Counted from the first letter of the stretch, positions 12,083 to 24,209 are shown. The stretch is DNA of 60,000 nucleotides from Symsagittifera roscoffensis (GCF_963678635.1 NC_087064.1:5556411-5616410), one strand, 5' to 3'. Notes: generated from the letters alone by a model not told the origin. Translations and numbers: made by a program.

Positions 12083-13525
12083 ATGATGAACAGGACACTA
12101 GAGGCCTTCGCTACAAGGAACACCGACTCGAGTGACAGAGGAAGCAACAAATCCAGGAAAATTTTCAAGAAACCAAAAGAATTCAAAGATGATTCAGACG
12201 GATGCATTGACACTTGGGTAGAAGTCATGAGGTTGCACTTGGAACAAGAAAACTTCAACGATGAGAGGCAAGCATGCACAGCGATACTGAGCAACCTGGA
12301 AGGCACGGCATTGAAATGCGTGGTTGCGAAGAAAGAAGAAGAACGCGATACAGTGGATAAAATCTTTGAAATATTGTTAAATCGATTCGGCTCAGGCATG
12401 AAGGGTCATCAAGCGATGATGCGATTTAAAAAGAGAAGACAAAGGGACGATGAATCGATAGACAGGTTCCTAGATGATCTTGAAAGCTTGAGAAGAAGGA
12501 GTGACCCGGAACAATCTACCAATCGAAGGAAATTCAGCATCGCCTCAAAGTTCATTGATGGGGTAAAGAGTGATGACTTGAGAACGATGTTAGCAACATA
12601 CTATACATTGTCGAAAGACAGTGCACCAACTCCAGAAGAGATGAGGCAGAAGTCAAGAGAATACATGCTAATGAAAACCAAGAAATACTCGTACTCAGAC
12701 ATAAGGAATACGCAAGGGGGGAGTCAGCCACAAAGGTCGTCATGGTACAAGCCCAGAGATGACATGGACAAACGCAGATCATGCGCGAACTGTGGGTCAG
12801 CTGACCATCATGTGGCGGATTGCACGACATACAAACAGGGCATGAAGAGTTTGGGATATGCACCCGATGAGGAAGATATGAGCCAGATGGAGGAACACGA
12901 GTTCTATAGTGGCTTGATCATCAAAATAGGTGCAAGATGTTTCTTCTGCAACCAAGAGGGGCATTTCAGGATGGACTGTCCGTTGTTTTGGGAGGCGGTC
13001 AAGAATCAGAGTCATCCAAAACACAAGTTGGCGCTAGCAGCGGTACAGAACCAGAGAAACAGACAATGTGAATTTGAGACGAAAAACCTAGAAAAACCAA
13101 GTGCGGAACTGCCGACGAAAACAGTGAAAGCTGTAACACAATGTAATAGTGCAATAGAAGCCACGGCAAGGAACGCCCCAGAAATAAATTATGAGAAGGC
13201 GGCAGCGGAGGCTATCAACAAAGTGAAACAGGACCTGGCAGCGAAAGAAATAGAACAACGGCTGAAGCAAGAGAACGAAAGACAGAAAATGAACAAAGCA
13301 TTAAGTTGCTCACAAACAATACCAGAAGCTGCAGCGGGGTCGACAAAAAATGGAAACTGCAACACTGTAAAGATGGTTACAGGAATGCCATTTGGCATAA
13401 CAAAGGTTGGGGCAAGAATAATGTCAATAATCACTGTGGGCGGCCATAAAGTAACGAGAAACTTGAGCGAACCAAGTGACCAGACAATCATGCACATTGA
13501 TGTGTACGCAGATTACTTGAGTTGA
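12083..13525 (+). pseudogene. gag: gag capsid and nucleocapsid, second copy (A1)
   Basis: The 480 codons differ at only a few positions from 7106-8548, with the same capsid-like domain and the same two CX2CX4HX4C knuckles. It ends at the same TGA (13523-13525). Its frame is continuous with the protease segment that follows. Confidence 0.8.
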
Positions 13526-13552
13526 ATAAGCCCACAAACGACTTCTAGAGCA

Positions 13553-14554
13553 TTGAGGGCAATACTCACGAGAGGGGGTAGCAAGTCGGTACGAGTAGAT
13601 AACAGGTACACAGAAGCTTATGGTCCACATGAGGTGATGCTAAATATAGATGGAATCAACATCTATACGAAAACAATGATAACATGTGATGAAGATCTAA
13701 TTGGGCAAATCTACGTGGGAAAAGAAGAGTTGAAAGTGAGATCGATTGGACACTGCGCCATGCTTGAGGAAGATGCAATGCACATCGGGACAGAGGCAGA
13801 TGTGACAGCACATTTGCTTGACATAAGTGGTAAGAAGACTCAGTTACGTGGGTTACTTGATACGGGAGCAGTCTTGAGTGTCATACCAATCGAAACTTGG
13901 GAACGAATGGGCTTCAACAAAGATGATTTGATAGATTCAAGAATACGGTTATCAGCTGCAAACAAAGGGGCGCTGCGGGTGTTGGGCAGAACGCCGATAA
14001 TAGCCCTGAATCTGGGGGAACGTAACCTGTGGATGAGCTTCCTTGTGGTAGAAAACCTAGATGAGTCTGACCAACTTATTTTAGGCAGAGACTTCATCAG
14101 GAACTTTGATGTAGCGATTGACCTAAGCAACGCAATGTTCAGGATACGGAACCCGGATAGGAGGTACGCAAACAAACCGGTAAATTTAATAATGGCAACT
14201 GAAACCAAAGCACCAATATTCTTGAGTAGGAGAGTGAGGCTAAAGGCGAACGAAGCGGCGATTGTAAGCTTACGAATGAAAAATTACAATGAGCTAAGTG
14301 ACAACAAGCAGGTATGCATAGTTCCAAATCCAAATAGTCAAAGTGCTGCTGTTTTAGGAAGATCCTTCTCGATAACGAAGAGCGGTCTCTGCGTGAGTGT
14401 CTTGTTGAATACCCTTGACATGCCAATCACGATACAAAGGGGGAGGAAACTGGGATATGCTTTACCCGTAAAAACTCGATATGAAATGACTGAAAACCAT
14501 AAGCAAAATGAAGTTGTTGATTGTCCCAATCATAGATCAAAATTTGTATCTTGA
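13553..14554 (+). pseudogene. pol: protease region, second copy (A1)
   Basis: The retropepsin motif LLDTGAV is present (Asp103 of this segment), followed by the ILGRDFI motif near residue 175 and a linker to RT. A frame change near 14536 (HRSKFVS then stop) ends the segment. RT continues in the next frame from 14551. Confidence 0.8.
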
Positions 14555-16074
14555 GACGATTGAAGAAAATAAAAGGTTCATCAGATCTTGTGAAGTCACT
14601 TAAGTCAGAGACAGACGATGGACTATCGAGCTGTTCGAATTTCCCAGAACGGCCCACACTAGATGAAATGCAGAGTGATAAACCGGTCTTACCGGAAATT
14701 GAACATTTAACAGGCAAGTTAACGGACGAACAGCTCGAAGCCATCAAGGACGTACTAGAACGGAACGAGGAACCTTTTTCAAGACATAAGGCAGACATCG
14801 GGTGTTGTAATTTTGTTGAGCATGAAATAGAACTTGAGGAAAACGCAATACCGCACAGGGAGGGGGCGAGGCGCATGACCCCACACAAATCGGATGCGTG
14901 TAGAAAGGAGATTGAAACGCTACTAGAGTATGACATGATAGAACCATCCAAACCACTGTGGGCGTGTGGAGAAGTGATAGCCAAAAAGAAAGGCGACCAG
15001 TTGAGGTTTTGTTGTGACTTTCGATACCTGAACTCCGTCACGGTGAAGGATGCCTATCCCATACCTAGGATTGATGAGAGTCTCTCAAAGTTAGGTGATG
15101 CAAAATTTTTTACGACTCTTGATTTAGGCTCGGCCTTTTGGCAGGTACCACTCAGGAAGCCGGACAGGGACAAGACAGGGTTTGCCTGCGAGTTGGGTCT
15201 GTTTCAATGGAAACGGATGCCGTTTGGTCTTTGCAATGCCACTGCCACATTTCAGCGGTTGATGGCACACGCGCTGATAGGCGTGACGAAGAAGTATGGC
15301 AATCTGGTAATGTGCTATGTGGATGACGTGGTAATAGCGACACCCACACTGGAGGACCACATTGAGAGACTTGACGAAGTATTTGCGTGTATGAAGAGGT
15401 CGGGGCTGAAGTGCAAACCATCAAAGTGTGAGATACTCAAGGACTCGATAAAATACTTGGGCAGGATGGTGGACAGACACGGCATCAGACCAGATCCAGA
15501 CGCAGTAGAAGCAGTTCTAACTTGGAAATCGCCAAAAATGGAACACCAATTGATGAGCTTCCTAGGTTTTGCAAATTACTACAGAGAATTCGTCAAAGGC
15601 TATGCAGACAAGGTTTATCCGATGCAACAGTTAATGAGACACAAGGGCAAGAAGTTCACGTGGAACAACGCAGCGGAAGAGTCATTCCAGAGAATAAAGA
15701 AAGAGTTGTGCGAGGCACCGGTACTAGGGATGCCAACAGAGAAAGGGATGTACGTGCTGGATACGGACGCGTCGGTAGTAGCGATATCTGGAATTGTCCA
15801 CCAGGAACAAGAGTGGAACGGGAAGACAGTCTTGAGACCAATAGCGTACGGGAGCAAAGTCCTAAGTGACACGGAAATGAAGTACGGGGCACCAAAAGCA
15901 GAGATGTTTGCGGTGGTTACCTTTGTTGAGAAATATAGAAATATACCTAGGCAGCGAGCCATTCAAGCTGCGAGTCGACAACAGGGCACTAAGCTGGCTG
16001 AAGACGTACTCAATGGACCAAAGTTACATTGGGAGGTGGATAGTTCGCCTGGACGGATACGATATGATAATTGA
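14551..16074 (+). pseudogene. pol: reverse transcriptase and RNase H, second copy (A1)
   Basis: The RT palm motifs are intact: TTLDLGSAFWQ (Asp191) and YVDDVV (Tyr256). They are followed by connection sequence (FLGFANYYREF) and the start of RNase H (YVLDTDASVVA near residue 403). A frame change near 15935 leaves the last 45 or so residues meaningless; the correct continuation is in the frame of 15908-16384. Relative to the first copy, this one keeps the catalytic Asp in motif A. Confidence 0.85.
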
Positions 16075-16384
16075 GCATAGAACACGAGACAAACATCAAA
16101 ATGCTGACAGCTTGAGCAAGAAGACCGAGTTCTGCGAGAGACAAGAACAGAGGGAGGCAGATAGACCTGAGATCAAGGATGGCTTCTCCTTCATGAACAA
16201 GGAAACGTACGACAGTCTGCCTCTCACGAGATGGTTGGACAAATCAGGCAAACCAATAGAAGATCACCCCGAATTACCAAAAAATACTACAAAAAAAAAC
16301 ATTGAAAAAGAACCGAGGGATGCCGATAGGAATAATGCTCAAGTCAAAGATCGTGAGGGAGACGCTCAAAGCAAAAGGCTCTGA
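15908..16384 (+). pseudogene. pol: RNase H C-terminal part and linker (A1)
   Basis: From about 15940 this frame carries the RNase H end (LRVDNRALSWL, MIIEHRTRDKHQNADSLS), matching B at 56470-56640. It then enters a charged linker and loses frame in an A-rich stretch near 16290 (ccaaaaaatactacaaaaaa). The linker continues in the frame of 16302-16697. Confidence 0.75.
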
Positions 16385-16697
16385 TCTTAACCAGGTAGAG
16401 ACGGGAGAGGCACAAATAGACGATGACTTAAAGAGGTTACTCGAGAAACTAGCAGATGATAAGCCCGTAATCCAAGAAAATTGTAAGGAGGAACCTGAGA
16501 TCACAATACTGCGAAAGAGCGGGATAGTCAGTGATGGAAGTACCTCAAAGGTGACCAACACTGATGGGAAGGAAGTGGTGCAGTCACTGGTTGAGAAAAT
16601 CCCAGCCGACTTACTTGAACAGATTAGGGTTAAGAAAAAGAGAGTGGAGTTTAAGGAAGAAGCTGAATACCTGGGACTAGGTCAAGAGTCCGGGTAG
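16302..16697 (+). pseudogene. pol: pol linker between RNase H and integrase (A1)
   Basis: This is a Lys/Glu-rich linker matching B at about 56830-57220. It ends at TAG 16695-16697 in GQESG, where B reads on through TCCGGGGAGT. No catalytic domain is seen. Both elements keep this long acidic/basic spacer, about 300 residues, upstream of the integrase zinc finger, which is longer than usual for Ty3/gypsy Pol. Confidence 0.65.
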
Positions 16698-16739
16698 CGG
16701 TCCACGTACACGGAGGAAGGAAACACTGAAGGAGAAAAT

Positions 16740-17612
16740 TTGTCCGGGGAGTGTGAAATGTGGGATGAGGGCTCGGAAGCGAGCAGTGACAATCAAGATA
16801 GTCTCTGCATGATATTGGCAGAAGAAAAGATTAGACACCGCGACAGGGAATTACAAACAGATCCGTCCTCAGGAACCTTCAACTTGGACGTGCAGGAAGT
16901 ACGAGGAGGTGAAGAATTTGAAAGAATTGCAGTTTCGAGGAAAACATTCAGGGAACTATCATGCAACTCAAATGTGAGAACAAATCTGGTGCCAGAAGAT
17001 GACATGAAGATAGTAAAGAGGATAGTATGCGTGAAGCTGAATGACGACGTCCACAACCCTAGGGAGATGAATGGGCAGATCATGGCGCTGAAGGAACATG
17101 TCAAGGCGAGATATAGCCTGTCGGACCTGATAAGAGCCCAGAAGAATGACAAGATGACAAGTAACCTCTCCAAATGGATCCGAATGGGGTCCAAGGAGAA
17201 AGGGGAACTTGAAGAAGACAGCTACAAGATCCTGAGCCAGTTCTACAAAGAAAGGAAAGAGTTACTCTATCATACGGCTGACGGGGTGGTAGCATGCAAG
17301 AGAAAAGACGAGGAGAAAATACTACACAAGCAAAACCTCATCATATTACCACAATTGTATCAGACAGAGGTGCTGTTCAGATCGCATGACCAAATGGGGC
17401 ACCAGGGGATAGACAAGGTGCAACAAAGAATACTTCACAGGTTCGATTGGCCAGGATTGAGGAAAGGTTGCGAGAGGTGGGTGAATGCATGCCTGGCATG
17501 CCTGCAAGTGAAAGACCCAAGGAAGATGAAATTCCCGCTCAAGTCGGTCGAAAGCTCGGAATTTAATGAAGTGGTGCAGATAGACCATCAGAAGATCTGT
17601 ATGACGGAGTAG
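16740..17612 (+). pseudogene. pol: pol linker and integrase zinc finger (A1)
   Basis: The linker leads into the integrase HHCC finger: HDQMGHQGIDK, then CERWVNACLAC near residues 215-260. The first catalytic Asp of the integrase core is present in QIDHQK. The frame is cut by TAG 17610-17612 just after this Asp, where B has TCG, and stays open beyond it. Confidence 0.8.
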
Positions 17613-18185
17613 GGGTATAACCAGATACTGGTTATAATTGATCACTTCACAAAGCTGGCAGAAGCGGGGCCGTGTCAAACAGCTTCAGCAGAGGAGACTT
17701 GTGACCACTTGATAACCCATAGGATATCAAGGTATGGTTGTCCAATGACTTTTCAGTCAGACAACGGCAAAGCCTTTGTGGGGGACTTGACTAAGGAATT
17801 AATGATGAGGTCACACATTGCTCAGGCACACTCAACGACTAACCATCCTCAGACCAACGGGCTGGTAGAGAGACAGAATAGAACGTTGGTGAACATGCTG
17901 AGGGTATACTGCTCAAGATACATGACGGACTGGGATAAATATCTGCCGCAAGTCGTAGGGGCATACAACAGTACTCAACACTCAACAACGGGAATCAGTC
18001 CTTTCATGATGTTGACAGGCAAAGAGAGAGCGATGCCCCTGACATTCGTTTACCCGGAATATGAAGGGAAGAGGACGTCGCATCAAGCTTACGTGAAGGA
18101 AGCGATCAGGAGACAGCAGGAAATAAACGAGCTATGCAGGAGGACGGTTCTACCGCTTGAGTACTGGGCGAGCAGCTCATTATGA
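17613..18185 (+). pseudogene. pol: integrase catalytic core (A1)
   Basis: This is in frame with the preceding segment after its TAG. It carries the second and third catalytic residues (FQSDNGKAF and TNGLVERQN), as in DDE integrases that insert cDNA into chromosomes. After ELCRR the sequence lacks roughly 190 bp present in B (58650-58845), removing the C-terminal DNA-binding part, and the frame then stops. Confidence 0.85.
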
Positions 18186-18771
18186 GAACCTGAAGCCTCA
18201 TGTCCCATCCCCAGAGGACTGGTGTATACCAAAGGACATGGAGGGACTAGAATACCTACTGGTGGAGCCAGCATGTGAAGTGAACGAAAAAGGCACCAGA
18301 GACAAGAATGATGGCAATGAGAACTTGAGTTTGGATGACAATGAAAAAATAGAAGCGGACTCTGAAGCGGAATCTTTTGTGGAAGAACACTGTAACGATC
18401 CGGAGCAAGGTGAGGTGCCTAAGTGGACAGAACCAGACTTATCAGTACCAGCGGGGACAAGAAGTGGCAATCGCAAACGCACAGGCATGAGGTATAACAG
18501 GTATGGGGACAGTTTCCTCATTGATAAGATACAGCCCGATGACCTAGGCAAACAACTAATAAGTGTGGTCGAGCTGGCGGCAGATGGTGAATGGCAAGTC
18601 ATCGATGATAATGAACACTACCCACAGGAAGACTACTCGACACCGGAGCGCGAGACGGATTTAGAACAGAGCGAGATAGAGAGGAGGGAGAATACGAACC
18701 TGAGGATATTAGAATGGATGCGCGATGTCAAGAACGGAAGCGAAGAAGGACAAAGCATACAGCAAAAATGA
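18157..18771 (+). pseudogene. pol: acidic tail after integrase (A1)
   Basis: This continues the polyprotein after the deletion in another frame: AHYENLKPHVPSPEDW onward, matching B from about 58870. It is acidic (many D/E) with a short basic patch (GNRKRTGMRYNRYGD). It loses frame near 18765 at an A run. No known domain is seen. It connects integrase to the macrodomain-like module. Confidence 0.65.
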
Positions 18772-19504
18772 CATATCAGCGGCGAAGTACATGAAAACGG
18801 AGATTCCTCTTTTCGGCTGGACGGCAACAGACACCCCGCTCGACATTCCGCCAGATAATTCAGACCCAGCATCATCGACGGGGGCGTCGATAAATATTTT
18901 TGTCCGGGGAGTGGGGGTAGGACTTACCCACACCAAAAATTTGATGATAAAGAAACTCAGGGAAGTGAGAGAAACGTGCGGACTGGAACTGGATGGGGAG
19001 GAGGCCGAGCCTACCATAGGACGGAATTTCAAAACAATGTTTGAAATACCAAACGAATACTCGGAAAATATCCTGATAACGGATAGTGACTTCATTCTGT
19101 CAGACAGGACTAGCGCAATCTGTATCACGGCGGACATGAGTTTCAAATCAAGACTGGAGGCTGACTTCAAGAGAGAGTACCAGAACGTGGAGTTTCTGTT
19201 TAGACAGAGACGGGGACTGGGAGGAATGGCCGCGCTACCTCAGTAGCACAAGTTCCGGGCAAATACCTGTGCTTCCTGGTGACGAGGGTCAATGACAGGA
19301 ACACGATCGATCTCGAAGACGTGATGTTGGCACTAATAAGACTACGAGACTTCATGATTGAAAGAGGGATGATGGAGGTCTCAATGCCGGTGTATGACCC
19401 AAACAGGGGCAGATTGAGCCCAAGGGAATTGTACGCTCGTGGTCTTCGCAGAAACTGAGATAAGGGTGCATCTTCATAAGAAATACTACTTGAGCATCGC
19501 CTGA
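18725..19504 (+). pseudogene. degenerate macrodomain-like module at Pol C terminus (A1)
   Basis: From about 19040 the order of motifs follows a TARG1-type macrodomain. First comes NILITDSDF, then SAICITADMSFKSRLEADF (the position of the ADP-ribose-binding loop), then KYLCFLVTR, a helix with LALIRLRDFMIERG, and VSMPVYDPNRGRL. The Gly-rich binding loop, the catalytic Lys and the catalytic Asp of active family members are replaced. In A1 the frame is broken after 19246 by a short deletion relative to B, and again near 19440. B has the same module in an open frame up to the window edge. Binding of ADP-ribose is doubtful; a structural role is possible. Confidence 0.6.
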
Positions 19505-19942
19505 GTCGGGTACACGGGGGTCTTGAGTTGGGCATTAGGGGAGAATCTCGAGTTAGGAGTGGGGGTACAAAACAGATAAAGAATCTTAGAGGTGATTGGC
19601 ATGACAATTAAAATTTTAAATGATTGATGGTGCTAAAACATAATTTGAATCTGCATGATTTTAGAAAATTTCTAATTGAACTATTTTAGTAGGACGAAAA
19701 GGAAAGGGTTTTAACTATAGGAGTAAAGGGGGTTTTTAGGTTAGGAACACAGCCTGTTAGTCTAAAAGTTGGGTGTTATTTTCAGATTGATTTGGTAAAG
19801 TCAAATTGAAGAAAGGAAGTCCTTAAACGGAAACGCAAATTGAACGACGCTTCAAGAAGTAAACTCAAGTTGCTAAGTAAACTCAAGTTGCTAAGGTAAA
19901 ACTCAAGTTGCTAATACTGAAGATCACCTGGAAATTACAGAA
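19505..19942 (+). other. spacer between pol and ORF-X with splice-acceptor-like end
   Basis: No gene is seen. Near 19858-19917 the unit AAACTCAAGTTGCTAA is repeated three times, each ending in a branch-point-like CTAA. The last (CTAAT, about 19911) lies some 27 nt before ATTACAG (AG at 19939-19940), followed by AA and the ATG of ORF-X at 19943. This looks like a 3' splice site for a subgenomic mRNA. Confidence 0.4.
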
Positions 19943-21256
19943 ATGGCAGATCGATTCTGGAAGTCCATGCCATCGGCTTTCAAAAATCCCACACTTGATG
20001 AGTTGTACAGACGCCTGAGGGACCTGGATTACACTCAAGTGGATGAGAGAATGGCAGTGATGCTGAATGCCATGCTCCAGTTGGAGGAACAGGGCGAGTG
20101 CCGGGAGTCTGCGAAAGAAGCGGTTTTGATGGTCGGCTACACCACCGATGGAATATCCAACCAAGAGCAAACCAGATGGCTGTCCTGGAACGTGGATGGA
20201 GCAATAAGGGGGTTCGACTTGGCAAGGAAACCTGGCTTGAGTAACAATACTGAGTATGGTGCAGGGGAGTTCCCACTGTCGATCAGACCATCAGTCAGAT
20301 CTACAGGCCAGAGCACGAGTAAAATACCATCGATGTCACGAGCGCAACAAACGGGGGAAGCGTATCCAGACCTCAGCATCATAAAGATTGAGCTTGAGAG
20401 GACTCAGCGGGAGAGGAACAAGGCGAACCTCGACCGGGATCAAGCGAAACTTGAGAGGGATCAGGCGGTCGTCGAGAAGGACCAAGCGCGGAGGGAACTG
20501 AATATGTTGAGAGCTGAACATCTACAGGAACAAAGAATACGAGAGAATGCCGCGAATTGTGAGCAGCTGAAGTCGGAGCATGAAAGGATCCAGCAACGAC
20601 AACGCGAGCTTGACATGCAGAAAGGGGCTAGGCCCAAGGAGCGGATAGTTACCGGCTCAAGGCCAGAGTCAGGTATGGAGGTGGAAGAAGCTCCTAGATC
20701 AAAGGGACGATTCAACCTTGATCGCGCGGCTCAAGAACATATGAATGAAGGGTTGGAGGTGTGGATACCAACTGAATCAGCGTCCTCCCTGCGTGGCCTA
20801 GAGACACAAGTAATACGCCCGTTGATGGACGTCGCGCTGCCTGGATATACACCAAGTTCGACCCCGAGTAGTAGTCAGGTGAGTGGTAGCTCGTCACAAC
20901 TGAAAGAGTTGCACGAGCGGCTACAGCTAAGGAGTCGTGAGAGTCCAGCAAGAGTGGAGCTACCCTCGACGTGGAGGGAGCAACCTGTCAGGAGTGTGGT
21001 GATCTCAAGTTACAAGAAGAATACGGAAGGCAGATACCACAGGCACAATCGGATGGACTGGAGCACGGCGCAGAGAGACAGGAGGGATTGCTTCCATGAC
21101 GCTGCTTGGGTGGAATACCTCACGCAGCCACGTGTGCCTGAGGGGGCGGTCCACCTGATCATAGGGGACAGCTTGTTGAGGGTGCTGACCCGGATTCAGT
21201 CCCATTGGCTTGAGTTTCGCTGGAGCTGCGACACCGCAGATGTTAGCAACACTTGA
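19943..21256 (+). pseudogene. ORF-X part 1: coiled coil and start of SGNH hydrolase
   Basis: The first extra ORF after pol begins at ATG 19943, directly after a candidate splice acceptor. Residues about 145-230 form a strongly charged coiled coil (ERTQRERNKANLDRDQAKLE). A Ser/Pro-rich region follows. The end carries LIIGDSLLRVL, block I of SGNH/GDSL hydrolases, with Ser410 as the predicted nucleophile. A frame change near 21200 makes the last residues meaningless; the domain continues in the frame of 21210-21488. SGNH enzymes cleave esters of lipids or carbohydrates. Here the gene sits where env lies in retroviruses. Confidence 0.65.
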
Positions 21257-21488
21257 GATGCTAGGGATAGCAAGAGTTTACACGGTAACTCTAATGGTCG
21301 GGACGAACGACGTGTCTAGGGGGGAGGCAAGGAAGGTGACGAGGTTGCATGACAAGATGAGCTGCATTCTTGAGGAATTGCGGATTCAAATGGATCCTGC
21401 CATTCTTACGGTGTGCACCATTCCTTACAACATGAAAGCGGACCAACATGCAATGGAGATGAATACAAAAGTGCGAAACCTGAACTAA
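21210..21488 (+). pseudogene. ORF-X part 2: SGNH hydrolase core
   Basis: This carries the middle SGNH blocks: SFAGAATPQ (block II Gly region) and LMVGTNDVS (block III, Asn at 21306-21308). It ends at TAA 21486-21488, and the same frame stays open beyond to 23015. The spacing of blocks I, II and III is normal for the family, so this was one domain before the frame change and stop. Confidence 0.65.
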
Positions 21489-21533
21489 ATAATCAGGCAG
21501 ATACAGCAAAGGAGCGTCCTCCCCGTTGGACTG

Positions 21534-23015
21534 TTGGACGTAGCCGAGCAGATGGAGCTATCTGCTTTCCCTGACAATGCATCCTCGGATGGGATTCACT
21601 TTGACAGACCCAGAGGGGTGGAGTGGTTAAATGACGTCTTCCAAAGGCACATAAGCGCATTGGAGGCAGAGTTGCTAGAGACGGCCCAAGTCACGTTCGG
21701 ACCAACCCCAAATCCACCCTTCTTCAACCCGAGGGCTTTGTCCAGTCGCCTGGGAGCGATGGCCGATTCTAGAGACAGTTCGAGGAACAGCCGGACCAAG
21801 TTGCCGGGTGCCACACCCATGGAGGCCGAGGAGGCACCGTCATCAACTCCTCAGGGCTCGGTAATATCCTCGGTGGTGGTGGCGGAGAAAAAGAAACCGG
21901 AGAAGCCAGCGGAGACCAGTAGGTCAAGATATGTGGAGAAGGTGAAGGAGCTGGACTTGGAAGATCTGGAGTGCAGACTAGAGTTGGCGGAAGCTTTGGG
22001 TCTTGAGCGGGTTTCGCACGAAGACTTGGGTAGACACCAGTGCGTGGACTGGCTGAAGGCTCACGAGACGCATTTCTCGAGAGCGAAAATGATGGAGACA
22101 GCGGACCTGACGGGGATTCCCACGAAATCGGTCATGGGACCCATCAACTATAGGCCTCTCAAGTCACTGGGGAGTCCGGGACTCGTGGTGGAGCCTCCCA
22201 AGCATCGAACCAGCATTGCCAGGATTAGGTTGGCAACTCCAGCACAGTTGAGGGTGGTGGACAAACTGTTGGACCCGAGAGAGATGGAACTACCGGACGC
22301 CGCGTATGAGGGTACGAGATTAGCCGACGACCCCAGATACGGGAAACCCTGCGGGAACACGCCGCTGGCCAAAACCCTGGCAGCTTATGACAGGACAGAC
22401 CCAGCCGCTGCGAGGGTGGTCATCGTGGCGGGATCGGATTTTGAGGGAACGTCTCCCAAGTTATTTTGGCCGGAAACTCTGATATATTCACTGCCGGGAG
22501 CGGAGTTAAACCAGATGTTAACCCTGGTGGTGGCAATAAAATCGGAGATGCCTTGCGAGCCTGAGCTACTACTGTTTGCAGGAATGAACGATCACTTGCA
22601 TGCGACAGGGTTTCTTGAGCAGCTCAAGGGTGATGAACCGGCACCGAAGAAGATCTGGGAAGCTATCCAGACGTTATTTGCAGCCATGAACGAAGTACAA
22701 GAGAACTTTGCCTCACGATTTGGCTCCAAGACAAAAGTAGTGTTCACGACGTCCCCCGGGTACGCGAGCATGCCTCCCGCTCTGCAATTCGTATATGCGA
22801 TCTTGATCTTGATAGCGGAAGGGAATGGGTGGCGTATTCTGATGGCAGCTCCCAATCGGGAGCTCGAACCAACGAACTTGAGATTTCGCAGATCAGAACT
22901 GACGGCGGCGTGGGCAGATGTGTCCCACGCGTTGAGGGGCTTCTACGAGTTGGCTGACATCCTCATTGTATTCGACGAGGTCCTCTTGCTAGAGATATCA
23001 AACTTCGCTAGGTAG
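21534..23015 (+). pseudogene. ORF-X part 3: end of SGNH domain and second SGNH-like region
   Basis: It opens with SDGIHFDRPRG, the block V Asp/His pair (Asp 21588-21590, His 21597-21599) that completes the triad. A linker and a helical region follow. From about residue 295 a second Rossmann-like stretch has VIVAGSDFEG, a hydrophobic strand LLLFAGMNDH and a conserved-looking layout like a decayed second SGNH domain, in which GDS reads GSD. Only the first domain keeps a full catalytic set. The stop is at 23013-23015. Confidence 0.55.
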
Positions 23016-23090
23016 CTCAAACTCAGTCCGGTTATAGGGGATGATCATCCAGTGGTGACTCACCTGACGGCCAGTCTGTAGTTTCGAAGT

Positions 23091-24209
23091 ATGGAGTTGA
23101 CTGTCACAAGCTCCACCAGTAAGTCTAGAGGGCCGAGCAAGGAAAGGAAAAACGTGGCCGCAGCGGAGAAGCAGCTGGAGTCGATGGTGTATCGACTGAC
23201 ACAAGAGAGAGGCAGATGGCCCTTCCTGACACCAAGGCTGGAGAACGCCACGGAGAAGACAAGAGAAGATGCCCCACCTCTGGTGAAGCAAATCTGGGAT
23301 TTTCTTGAGGAGAAGCTGGAAGTGGCCGAGAAGAGGGAAATGACGGTGGCCAGGTTCGTCACAGCATCCAACGAAGTCACGATTGGAGGATTCTGGAGGG
23401 AGCACGCAAGGGGTGAGCTGAGGACAAGGAGGGATCACGAGATTCTTGAGTTCTTGAGTCCTTGTTGGGGAAAGGAGTTCATGGCTGGAGTGTACAGCGC
23501 GAAAGAGACCATCTTTGGAGCCTTCATACAGGAAATCTTGAACATGCCCATCAGTCTGTTGTTGGCACTGTACCTAGTTTACCCAAGGTACCTGTTCAAT
23601 ATGGGCCCAGCGTACATGTTCAGTCGGGGCGTGGACACACTCCGGATTGACGGGTACTTGGCATTGGTGCTTCTAACCCATGGGGAACTGATGTCATTTC
23701 ACCGACTAATGAAATACGGAGAGCCTCTGTCGATGGGAAGAACACACTCGAGTATTGACACCTATTCGTATAAGTGTGCTGCCGGACTAAAGACGCTGCT
23801 AGTGCAGTACCTACTGATGCAAAACCGGCACCTGACTGGTGAAGAAAAGAGCCCGAAGACACGAGATGAGTGGAGGAAAGTGAATGGGGGCATGCCTCTG
23901 TTGACGGACCTATGCCTGGCCATGAGATCGGACCCCATGGGGAATGATCTGGGGGCTAGAGGAGGTCGTAACCTGCATTTATGGACCGGCCGTCACGTAC
24001 GCGTTTCCAGATCCTCTGGTAACAGCTTATCGCTACTCAGTGACCCACTTGAGCCTCATAAGCATACTAGATGGGACGACACTCAATTGGTGTCAGCAGG
24101 AGGTGCTAAAGGCACAAATGAGCAACACGGTGCTCTTCAGAAAGGTGAAGGATCCAGAGTTGGTGATATACAGCTTCCGAGGACAACTGCAGTGCAGGAT
24201 GGGAGGTAA
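23091..24209 (+). pseudogene. ORF-Y part 1, unknown
   Basis: The second extra ORF starts at 23091, after a possible acceptor (CTGTAG, 23082). It is mostly helical. A Lys/Glu-rich start is followed by a hydrophobic stretch near residues 155-170 (ISLLLALYLVYPRYLF), which could be a buried helix or a membrane segment. Near 23945 the frame changes (after SDPMGND), so codons beyond that point are not native; the native reading continues in the frame of 23944-24273. I recognise no family. Confidence 0.5.
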
